5,129 nt of DNA from an uncultured Pseudomonadales bacterium (GTDB lineage: Bacteria > Pseudomonadota > Gammaproteobacteria > Pseudomonadales > Porticoccaceae), in the NCBI GenBank assembly GCA_905478725.1, contig CAJQJT010000355.1, positions 1-5,129 on the forward strand, given 5' to 3'. The first letter of the stretch is position 1, and each line of letters begins with the position of its first letter. The notes below the pieces were generated by a model. It searched no databases. It was not told the origin of the DNA and worked only from the letters and a program-made list of their open reading frames with translations. Shown here piece after piece: positions 1 through 5,012 of the stretch. A program made the translations under genes and the position numbers.

Positions 1-1492
1 CAGCTGCAGTAAGGCCTTTAATCACACCTTCAAACGTATTATAGGCATCTACTAAATTTGTAATGGCTGCTTTGGCTACAGTCGTATCCCGCCCTACTGA
101 TAACACCACAGCACTGGCTGAAACCTTCATAAGATCAAGCTTAAGCCCAGGTACCACGGCGTCTATTTGGTTAGTTGCACTAGAAATAACTAATCCGTTC
201 ACGCTGAGTGTGGCATTTTGTGCTCCTTGGATTTTATTACCATCACTTCCCGTTGTAGTATCTACAGTTGAAATGGTAAGCGCAACATCGCCATTGGTTG
301 TTCCGCCAATGGTGCCTTTGGTCATCTGCGTATCACTTCCAACGTCACTGGTTATAGTGAAAGCCACTCCACTACCAGAAACTGCAGCAACTGTGATTCC
401 AGATGCAGCATTTACCTGAGCGGCAAGCTGGACAATTGTATTTGCTGAGCTCGAAGAGTAGGCCTGTGTGTAAGTAGTACCTCCAAAGGTAAATGACGCA
501 CTACCCCCATCAACAACAGCAGCACCGAGTGCATAGGTGTCTACCTCCTGTGTATTTGTGGTTTGTAAACCAAACACAGAGTCCGTAATCGTCAGCGCGT
601 TATCACTGCCCTCAGGGCCTTCAACGACAATACGGAAAGTACCACTACTAGTCTCTACAAGACGCGCAGAGACATCAGCAGTAAGCTCATTGATGCCCGT
701 AACAAGATCTGCCAAGGACGTGCTACCCGCTGCTAAAGTAACCGTTTCAGCTGCAGCTGAACCCACTTGGATGACAACCGTTGCTGCTGATGTGCCGTTC
801 TGGTCAACCGTAGAAGCACCTATCCCTGCAGTGGTATCTGTAGTTGACACAGTGAGTCCCGTGGATCCATTGCTTGTTCCACCAATGGTGCCTTTGGTCA
901 TTTGTGTATCACTTCCAGCATCTTTGGTAATGGTAAAGGTTGTGCTGTTAGTGGCAACTGCAGTCACTGTTGCCCCAGCAGAGCCTGCATTTATAGAGGC
1001 TATAAGCCCGTTCATTGTCGTTGCGGAGTCAGTAAGAAAGGCCTGGGTGTAAGTATGGCCACCATAGGCAAATGACACGCTCCCACTGGCGTTGACAGCA
1101 GAATTAAGCGTATAGGTGTCTACTTCTAGCACTTCTGCGACGGCATTCGTCTGATAAACATCGTTCTGCGCCAATTGACTCACAGTGACCTTGTAAGTAC
1201 CAGGCTCCGATGTGCTGGAATCAAATTGAGCGTTAAGCTGCGTTGGGGCTGAGTTTGAAAAAGTAGAGAAGTTAAAGTCCCGCTTATCATCTACGGCTTG
1301 GAATGCCGCTTGCAGCGTAGTGAGGGAGGATTTAAGCTGAGCCATGCCGGAAACACTGGCCTCAACATCCTTAGTCTTACGGTCAATAGTGGCTTGCTTA
1401 CTGGCTTTTTCGGCATCAACTATGGCGGTGACTAAGGCTTTAGTATCGAAACCTGCACCAACACCCATAGCATTTAGATAGTCAACTGCCAT
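1..1492 (-). CDS. fliD: Flagellar filament cap protein FliD (HAP2), 5' part only, with expanded middle
   Basis: FliD forms the cap at the filament tip and promotes folding and insertion of exported flagellin. The frame is open for 497 codons from the ATG at 1492 to the left edge, so the C-terminus is missing. Residues 1-105 match the FliD N-terminal domain: a VGAGFDTKALV segment like the family's GxGSGxDxxxLV, a heptad-rich stretch at about 25-65, then PGTYKVTVSQLAQ. Residues 226-305 form a canonical flagellin IN motif (TSLADLVTGIN ... DNALTIT). Residues 426-458 (NATLSVNGLVI ... PGLKLDLMKVS) mark the start of the FliD C-terminal domain. Two modules of about 99 residues (124-222 and 317-415) flank the IN motif and make the protein longer than the roughly 470 residues of enteric FliD. 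The start is supported by GGGAGGG at 1496-1502, three bases upstream of the ATG (close spacing). The gene has its own sigma-54-type promoter and lies beyond the flaG terminator. Confidence 0.95.
   Translation of the reverse strand, partial: MAVDYLNAMGVGAGFDTKALVTAIVDAEKASKQATIDRKTKDVEASVSGMAQLKSSLTTLQAAFQAVDDKRDFNFSTFSNSAPTQLNAQFDSSTSEPGTYKVTVSQLAQNDVYQTNAVAEVLEVDTYTLNSAVNASGSVSFAYGGHTYTQAFLTDSATTMNGLIASINAGSAGATVTAVATNSTTFTITKDAGSDTQMTKGTIGGTSNGSTGLTVSTTDTTAGIGASTVDQNGTSAATVVIQVGSAAAETVTLAAGSTSLADLVTGINELTADVSARLVETSSGTFRIVVEGPEGSDNALTITDSVFGLQTTNTQEVDTYALGAAVVDGGSASFTFGGTTYTQAYSSSSANTIVQLAAQVNAASGITVAAVSGSGVAFTITSDVGSDTQMTKGTIGGTTNGDVALTISTVDTTTGSDGNKIQGAQNATLSVNGLVISSATNQIDAVVPGLKLDLMKVSASAVVLSVGRDTTVAKAAITNLVDAYNTFEGVIKGLTAA
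248..544 (-). repeat. FliD internal repeat module B
   Basis: This encodes FliD residues 317-415, the second copy of the module described at 827-1123. It starts VDTYALG, contains GGTTYTQAY and an LAAQVN core, and ends SDTQMTKGTIGG followed by Thr-rich sequence. The last third is far better conserved at DNA level than the first two thirds, which have diverged. That uneven pattern fits an older duplication with later local gene conversion, or strong constraint on the SDTQMTKGTIGG turn. Confidence 0.85.
827..1123 (-). repeat. FliD internal repeat module A
   Basis: This encodes FliD residues 124-222. It begins VDTYTLN, contains GGHTYTQAF and an ASIN core, and ends with SDTQMTKGTIGG followed by a Thr/Ser-rich strand. 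It pairs with module B at 248-544; by eye the two are roughly 60% identical in protein. The block 867-916 matches 291-340 at 46 of 50 bases, and the 12 bases at 1112-1123 (VDTY) are identical to 533-544. The pattern resembles the flagellin IN motif family but is longer. The exact borders are my estimate. Confidence 0.85.
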
Positions 1493-1582
1493 AATCCCTC
1501 CCTTTCCTGACCCCTTTGCCGCAGAGCCATAAGTGGCAAGTGTTTGCCGTTATATAGAAATTTCGTTCTGTATCTTACTTAA

Positions 1583-1598
1583 AGCAAAAATCATGCCA
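1583..1598 (-). promoter_or_regulatory. Sigma-54 (RpoN) promoter for fliD
   Basis: The minus strand reads TGGCATGATTTTTGCT, which fits the consensus TGGCAYR-N4-TTGCW with the correct spacing between the -24 GG and -12 GC. The predicted start of transcription is near 1572, giving a leader of about 80 bases before the fliD ATG at 1492. Sigma-54 with an activator of the FleQ/FlrA/FlrC type drives middle flagellar genes in polarly flagellated gammaproteobacteria. No activator site was identified. Confidence 0.85.
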
Positions 1599-1617
1599 CC
1601 TTATAAGCACACTGATT

Positions 1618-1629
1618 AATTGATCAATT
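1618..1629. other. Perfect 12-base palindrome upstream of the fliD promoter
   Basis: AATTGATCAATT is a perfect dyad whose near edge lies about 20 bases upstream of the -24 element of the fliD sigma-54 promoter. It may be a regulator-binding site, but it is short and AT-rich, so chance is possible. Confidence 0.3.
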
Positions 1630-1636
1630 CAAAAGC

Positions 1637-1673
1637 AAAAAAAAACAGCGTCCAGTTATATGACGCTGTTTTT
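1637..1673 (-). terminator. Intrinsic terminator after flaG
   Basis: On the minus strand a perfect 12-base-pair stem, AAAAACAGCGTC with GACGCTGTTTTT, encloses a 9-base loop and runs into nine consecutive T (1645-1637). It starts 24 bases beyond the flaG stop codon. It should end the flagellin-flaG transcript and insulate fliD, which explains why fliD carries its own promoter. The A-run on the other side makes it potentially bidirectional, but no plus-strand gene approaches it. Confidence 0.92.
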
Positions 1674-1697
1674 GACTTTACAAAGTCTTTGCTGTGT

Positions 1698-2087
1698 TTA
1701 AGTCCGTTTGTTAAAAATAAGGCCCATCATTTGGTCAATATTCTGCATTGCTTTGAGCGCTTCAACACTAGGCATTTGCCTTATAAGTTCACCCGTACTT
1801 GAATTGGTGACTCTTACTATGTCCTTCCCTGTTTGAGGGTCAGTGCTAAATACTACAGCCTGATTACGCGAAACCATGGCTTCGTTTAATTCACTGATTT
1901 TAGCTTCAAGCTCGTTTGATGAAATAATCGGTTCTCGATTAATGTCAATCTTTGGAGCTGCAGGTACTGGCTTTGGTTGTTCCTTTTCTACCGCCTGTAC
2001 CTTTGCAACGGGTCGGTCATTACCGACTTGAGTATTCACTATCTGAGGAGCTACTTGGGGATTCGTTGCAACTGCTTCGATCGCCAT
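1698..2087 (-). CDS. flaG: FlaG family flagellar protein
   Basis: FlaG proteins are small and encoded between flagellin and fliD in many polar flagellates. Loss of FlaG in several species changes filament length, but its biochemical role is unsettled. The 129 residues fit the family size. Residues 1-50 are Pro/Ala/Val-rich and poorly conserved, 55-75 form a likely helix, and 76-129 hold the FlaG core: AVVFSTDPQTGKDIVRV, then TGELIRQMP (the family's TGEvIRqiP signature), then a helix ending MMGLIF. The ATG at 2087 is preceded by AGGAGG at 2093-2098 with five bases of spacing. The gap from the flagellin stop codon is 74 bases with no clear promoter, so it is probably transcribed with flagellin. 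A strong terminator follows. Confidence 0.93.
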   Translation of the reverse strand: MAIEAVATNPQVAPQIVNTQVGNDRPVAKVQAVEKEQPKPVPAAPKIDINREPIISSNELEAKISELNEAMVSRNQAVVFSTDPQTGKDIVRVTNSSTGELIRQMPSVEALKAMQNIDQMMGLIFNKRT

Positions 2088-2110
2088 AACAACCTCCTGT
2101 TGGGTTAATC

Positions 2111-2155
2111 AATCTAATAAGGGGCGTAAAAAAGCTCACGACCCCAAACTAGATT
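2111..2155 (-). other. Hairpin between flagellin and flaG
   Basis: The minus strand can form an outer stem (AATCTA at 2155-2150 with TAGATT at 2116-2111) and an inner stem (GGGGTCGT at 2145-2138 with ACGCCCC at 2127-2121, one T bulged), with a U-rich loop between. No T-run follows, so I read it not as a full terminator but as a possible attenuation, processing or mRNA-stabilising element. It could lower flaG output relative to flagellin. Confidence 0.45.
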
Positions 2156-2161
2156 ACCGGT

Positions 2162-3613
2162 TTACTTTAACAGTGACAAGACGCTTTGGCCTGAAGCATT
2201 AGCTTGCGCTAACATTGCAGTGCCCGCTTGCTGAAGCACTTGAGCCTTAGCAAGGTTAGCTGATTCAACGGCAAAGTCTGTATCTTCAATACGAGATTGC
2301 GCAGCTGACTGGTTCTCCACTCGATTCATCAAGTTAGAAACAGTGTGGTCTAGCCTGTTAGCTACTGCACCTAGCTCACTTCGATAGGAATCTACTTGTG
2401 CTATTGAAGAATCAATGGAACTCATTGCTGCGCTAGCACCAGCGGCTGTCAAGATACTCGCGTTTGCACCATGATCTTGTGTTGTTACGAGCGCACCCGC
2501 AGTGAACGCGGTCCCGTTAACAGTACTTTCGATAAGAAGATTTGTGGACGCTGAGGTTGTAGCCGAAAGATTAGTCGTCCCATCATTAATTTGAAGTGCT
2601 AACTTTTCCATAGTCGTTGCTGCGTCGGTATCAAAGTCTTGCGTAAAATCAGTGCCATTGATCGTTACTGAAAGCGTCTGGTTAGCAGCAGCTGCTGTTG
2701 CAGTGTATGTGCCTGACTGCTTTGCGGCAGCTGCGTTTTCAGTCGTACCAGCGAAGGCTGCAGTTGAAACAACTGCCTCTGAATCATTAAAGACTTTTAG
2801 GCCAGTCGACGTCCAGCCTGCATTATCCGTTAAACTTGTTAACGTTAGAACAGTACCCGTAGCGGATGTAGCATGGATATCTTCCTGGTCAGCAGTAATT
2901 TGGGCCGCCAAAAGTTGCATGGTTGCCGTTACACCTGTATCGAACTTTTGAGTGTAAACCGTGCCATTTACTTCCATTTCCAGAGACTTGGATGCAGTCG
3001 TGGCTGTGGTAATTGTAAACGTACCTGCCTGCTTAAGTCCGGCACCATTCTCTCCTGTATTGGCAGTGCTAGCCAATTCAACAACAGCAGAGGTACTATC
3101 AAAAATATCCAAATCGGTTGCCTTCATTGATTGAAAGGTCATTGAGACGTTATCTGTAGCGCCATCTCCAACTTGAAAAGAGACGCTTGTTGCAGAGTTG
3201 AGCATATTAGTGCCGTTGAAGTCCGTCTCTTTAGCGATCGAGGTAATTGCAGCCGCCAAAGCTTGGAACTCCGCGTCCAGGGCAACACGATCAGAAGCAG
3301 AATAACTGCCACTGCTGGCTTGAGTCGCAAGCTCTTTCATGCGATTTAGCATAGAGCTTGTTTCTTCCAATGCGCCTTCCGCAGTTTGCAACATTGAGAT
3401 GCCATCGTTGGCATTTCGAATACCTTGATTCATTGAAGAGATTTTAGATTCCAAAGAATGAGTGATTGCTAAACCTGCAGAATCGTCCATGGCTGAGTTA
3501 ATACGCTTGCCAGAAGACAGACGCTCCATGGAAGTTTCCATCGAAGCGCGTGAGGTTTCTAAATGACGTTGTGCAGTTATAGATGCTACGTTTGTGCCGA
3601 TTACCATACTCAT
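2162..3613 (-). CDS. fliC: Flagellin (filament subunit)
   Basis: This is the structural subunit of the filament, exported by the flagellar type III system. The 483-residue protein has the conserved flagellin ends. Residues 1-140 contain VIGTNVASITAQRHL, RLSSGKRINSAMDDSAGLAI, NDGISMLQTAEGAL and MKELATQASSG. Residues 396-483 contain RSELGAVANRLDHTVSNL, SRIEDTDFAVESANLAKAQ and a terminus of SVLSLLK. There is no cysteine and no cleaved signal peptide. The centre (about 190-391) is Ala/Thr-rich and holds two diverged modules, giving many surface Ser/Thr that could be O-glycosylated. The start at 3613 has AGGAG at 3622-3626, eight bases upstream; a second in-frame ATG two codons later is less well spaced. 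A sigma-28 promoter lies upstream. The gene symbol is by homology; some genera call it flaA or flaB. Confidence 0.97.
   Translation of the reverse strand: MSMVIGTNVASITAQRHLETSRASMETSMERLSSGKRINSAMDDSAGLAITHSLESKISSMNQGIRNANDGISMLQTAEGALEETSSMLNRMKELATQASSGSYSASDRVALDAEFQALAAAITSIAKETDFNGTNMLNSATSVSFQVGDGATDNVSMTFQSMKATDLDIFDSTSAVVELASTANTGENGAGLKQAGTFTITTATTASKSLEMEVNGTVYTQKFDTGVTATMQLLAAQITADQEDIHATSATGTVLTLTSLTDNAGWTSTGLKVFNDSEAVVSTAAFAGTTENAAAAKQSGTYTATAAAANQTLSVTINGTDFTQDFDTDAATTMEKLALQINDGTTNLSATTSASTNLLIESTVNGTAFTAGALVTTQDHGANASILTAAGASAAMSSIDSSIAQVDSYRSELGAVANRLDHTVSNLMNRVENQSAAQSRIEDTDFAVESANLAKAQVLQQAGTAMLAQANASGQSVLSLLK
2441..3031 (-). repeat. Two diverged IN-like modules in the flagellin central region
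   Basis: Residues 195-298 and 299-391 align as two copies. Each starts QAGTFT or QSGTYT, followed by a beta-rich segment ending VNGTVYTQKFDTG or INGTDFTQDFDTD, then ATMQLLAAQIT or TTMEKLALQIN, then a Leu/Thr strand. Identity between copies is modest except in this core. The core also matches the FliD modules at 248-544 and 827-1123 (GGHTYTQAF ... TTM ... IN). Borders are approximate. Confidence 0.7.
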
Positions 3614-3657
3614 GATAAATACTCCTAAAGTAAATAAACCGACCCTATTTCTATACG

Positions 3658-3699
3658 ATTCCCGAGCTGGAAATCGCTCGATTAAGGCCGGGTGGGAAT
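3658..3699 (-). promoter_or_regulatory. Structured flagellin mRNA leader
   Basis: In the predicted leader, ATTCCC (3699-3694) can pair with GGGAAT (3663-3658), and inside it CGAGC (3680-3676) pairs with GCTCG (3667-3663) around an 8-base loop; the two stems compete for one base. The structure lies just inside the predicted 5' end, so it may stabilise the highly expressed flagellin mRNA. This is inference from pairing alone. Confidence 0.4.
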
Positions 3700-3713
3700 A
3701 GCCTTTGGATTAA

Positions 3714-3740
3714 CTATCGGCTAACTTTGGTTGAACTTTA
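3714..3740 (-). promoter_or_regulatory. Sigma-28 (FliA) promoter for flagellin
   Basis: The minus strand carries TAAAGTTC (3740-3733), an 11-base spacer, then GCCGATAG (3721-3714). This matches the sigma-28 consensus TAAAGTTT-N11-GCCGATAA at 14 of 16 positions with exact spacing. Transcription should begin around 3706, leaving a leader of roughly 93 bases. The late flagellar sigma factor FliA, released after hook completion, would drive flagellin and, by read-through, flaG. Confidence 0.93.
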
Positions 3741-3828
3741 GGAATTTTATGATTTTTTTAAGTATCTACCCGATGATGTAAGCAGAAATATATGATTCAC
3801 AGCGCTGAACTCATACAGAGTCAATATT

Positions 3829-3858
3829 AATAGGGTCAGGATCAATAGGGTCAGGATC
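3829..3858. repeat. Two perfect tandem copies of a 15-base unit
   Basis: The unit AATAGGGTCAGGATC occurs at 3829-3843 and 3844-3858 with no mismatch, and the first three bases of a third copy follow. It lies about 90 bases upstream of the flagellin -35 element. It could be a regulatory iteron, or a remnant of a REP-like or transposon-end sequence. Confidence 0.8.
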
Positions 3859-3882
3859 AATTCTAGAAAGTAAGACCCTATT
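3844..3882. repeat. Inverted repeat with 9-base arms
   Basis: AATAGGGTC (3844-3852) is the exact reverse complement of GACCCTATT (3874-3882), separated by 21 bases that contain the palindrome TTCTAGAA (3861-3868). On the plus strand the right arm runs into TTTTC, a weak terminator-like tail, but no plus-strand gene feeds it. On the minus strand it could form a hairpin at the end of the cytidylyltransferase transcript. Confidence 0.6.
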
Positions 3883-3981
3883 TTCTTAGCCGCATCACAG
3901 ATGATTAAATTTTATTAGAAAAATTAACGCCAGTTAGATTCCCAAGAGGTTTAGAATTAAGCCCCCTAGCAGTCACCATTG

Positions 3982-4398
3982 TCAGTCAACTGCAATTTTT
4001 GTTTTAATTAATGTAGACGATTGACCTTGAAAATAAGGTAAAACGATTACTTTGCCCCCCAGCTCATCCATTAACTTTCGGCCCTCTTCAATTTGTGCGT
4101 CGTCATGACTCTCACTTTCCATCAAAATAGTTGGCACTATATTTCTAACATTTTTAAAAGGTGTGTAATCTTGCTGGCCAACAACCAAGTCGACAAACTC
4201 TATTGCATTAGCCAGCTCTAAGCGCTCAGAAAAATCAAGAATAGGCGCTTTACCTTTTTTTGCCAAAACAGCCTCATCTGACACTATGCCAACAATAAGG
4301 CGGCCTTCTGGTCCAGCCATTGCTTTAGCGTTTTTTAGCATCATAAGGTGGCCTCGATGAACTATATCGAGGACAAAGTAAGAGTAAACTATGTTCAT
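3982..4398 (-). CDS. HxGH-type cytidylyltransferase-like protein (TagD/HldE-C fold)
   Basis: The family transfers a nucleotidyl group from CTP or ATP to a phosphorylated alcohol, sugar or phosphonate, giving an activated donor. The 138 residues match the length of glycerol-3-phosphate cytidylyltransferases. An N-terminal beta strand leads to LDIVHRGH (HxGH at 14-17, nucleotide-binding). Then come LIVGIVSDEAV (34-44), KKGK (47-50), SERLELANAIEFVD (57-70) and the C-terminal GQSSTLIK (125-132), equivalent to the family's GISTTxI. Departures from TagD include SYFVLD in place of YGTFD, no GDDW-like motif (MESESHD instead), and no Arg before the final motif. The ATG at 4398 has AAGG at 4408-4411. 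It follows the kinase gene by 44 bases, so the two probably share an operon. The substrate is unknown; CDP-glycerol, CDP-aminoethylphosphonate-type or heptose donors are all possible. Confidence 0.82.
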   Translation of the reverse strand: MNIVYSYFVLDIVHRGHLMMLKNAKAMAGPEGRLIVGIVSDEAVLAKKGKAPILDFSERLELANAIEFVDLVVGQQDYTPFKNVRNIVPTILMESESHDDAQIEEGRKLMDELGGKVIVLPYFQGQSSTLIKTKIAVD

Positions 4399-4442
4399 TT
4401 TAATATACCTTTGCTTCAGTTGGCCTAGCTAGATTCTTTTTA

Positions 4443-4991
4443 CTATACTGGACTAAGTTTGTTTAGTGCTACCATCAGATGATCAGCTAAATCTGTAGAA
4501 CTTTGCCAAATGGTAGGTTGGGTCTCAAAATCCAAGGTCAAGTGAGGCGTTTGAGGTGGTTCTACACTCAGGTCTAAACCCGCAACGTTGATGAGTTCTC
4601 CATTTTCATACCTTTGATAAATAGACTTGGGGTCACGACGACGCAATTCGTATAAAGGTACTTTTAGATAAACTTCAAAATAGTTTGTTATGTTTTCACG
4701 ATTCCATGCATATAGTTCATCGAACATCGATATTGTGGCGATCACGACTACAAAACCCTGGTCCGATAACAACCTACACATTTGAGCGTATTTCAGCGCG
4801 AGGTTAATTCTTGCTTTTCGGCTGTGACTATCTCGGTCATTTTCAGAAACGTGCAAAAGATTGCGCAATATATCGCCATCCAACAATATAGGCTGTGATT
4901 CACATTTTTGTAGGCGCTGAATTAACTTTTTAGCGAGGGTTGTTTTTCCAGCTCCTGACAAACCTGTAATCCAGATCACTTGACCTGCCAT
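4443..4991 (-). CDS. APS-kinase-like (CysC-fold) P-loop kinase
   Basis: Classical CysC phosphorylates adenosine 5'-phosphosulfate at the 3' hydroxyl to make PAPS. This 182-residue protein has the fold: Walker A GLSGAGKTT (10-18), LLDGD with a following Arg (37-43), a DQGFVVVIATIS strand (77-88), and RRRDPKSIYQRYENGE (117-131) followed by NVAGLDLSVEPPQTPHL, the usual CysC tail. However, the FSxxDRxENIRR substrate segment is replaced by SENDRDSHSRKARI (49-61), and SPFRxxR by SMFDELYAWNR (88-98). I therefore do not call it a sulfate-assimilation CysC. CysC relatives occur in surface-polysaccharide loci; Campylobacter Cj1415 is a CysC-like kinase acting on cytidine diphosphoramidate in capsule phosphoramidate synthesis. 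The neighbouring cytidylyltransferase makes a nucleotide-linked substrate plausible, but this is inference. The start is the ATG at 4991; an upstream in-frame TTG at 4997 sits too close to the ribosome-binding site. Confidence 0.85.
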   Translation of the reverse strand: MAGQVIWITGLSGAGKTTLAKKLIQRLQKCESQPILLDGDILRNLLHVSENDRDSHSRKARINLALKYAQMCRLLSDQGFVVVIATISMFDELYAWNRENITNYFEVYLKVPLYELRRRDPKSIYQRYENGELINVAGLDLSVEPPQTPHLTLDFETQPTIWQSSTDLADHLMVALNKLSPV

Positions 4992-4998
4992 ACGCAAT

Positions 4999-5002
4999 CT
5001 CC
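4999..5002 (-). promoter_or_regulatory. Ribosome-binding site that fixes the kinase start
   Basis: The minus strand reads GGAG followed by seven bases and ATG (4991). The alternative TTG at 4997 would leave only one base of spacing, so the ATG is preferred and the protein begins MAGQVIWITG. Confidence 0.75.
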
Positions 5003-5012
5003 AATATCAGTG

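Larger units (their letters stand above)
3614..3981. other. 368-base intergenic region upstream of flagellin
   Basis: I see no credible gene here on either strand. It holds, from the flagellin side: the flagellin ribosome-binding site, one GACCCTATT word (3641-3649), a leader hairpin (3658-3699), the sigma-28 promoter (3714-3740), an AT-rich stretch, two direct copies of a 15-base unit (3829-3858) and an inverted copy of the same word (3874-3882). I see no convincing intrinsic terminator for the upstream cytidylyltransferase gene. Confidence 0.7.

Noticed and set aside
63..1052. Long plus-strand open frames at 63-419 and 537-1052
   Set aside because: They are antisense to fliD, whose protein matches its family end to end. 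They resemble each other only because they lie opposite the two fliD repeats.
248..1123. CRISPR or phage-tail adhesin array as an explanation of the repeats
   Set aside because: The repeats are in-frame protein modules of about 99 residues with no spacer/repeat pattern, and the flanking sequence is clearly FliD N- and C-terminal domain.
1620..1802. A 60-codon plus-strand frame over the flaG terminator
   Set aside because: It runs through the terminator stem and the conserved 3' end of flaG on the opposite strand; it has no support as a gene.
2652..3330. Open frames at 2652-2951 (+), 2873-3130 (+) and 3139-3330 (-)
   Set aside because: All lie inside the flagellin gene in other frames; their compositions are those of shadow frames and none shows a domain or a convincing ribosome-binding site.
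3829..3882. An insertion sequence or integron attachment site upstream of flagellin
   Set aside because: There is no transposase or integrase frame and no target-site duplication that I can see; only short repeats are present.
3982..4006. Intrinsic terminator at the end of the cytidylyltransferase gene
   Set aside because: Only a stem of five to six pairs (GCAGT with ACTGC) overlaps the stop region, with no T-run after it.
4992..4997. TTG at 4997 as the kinase start
   Set aside because: GGAG at 4999-5002 would be only one base away from it, while the ATG at 4991 has seven bases of spacing.
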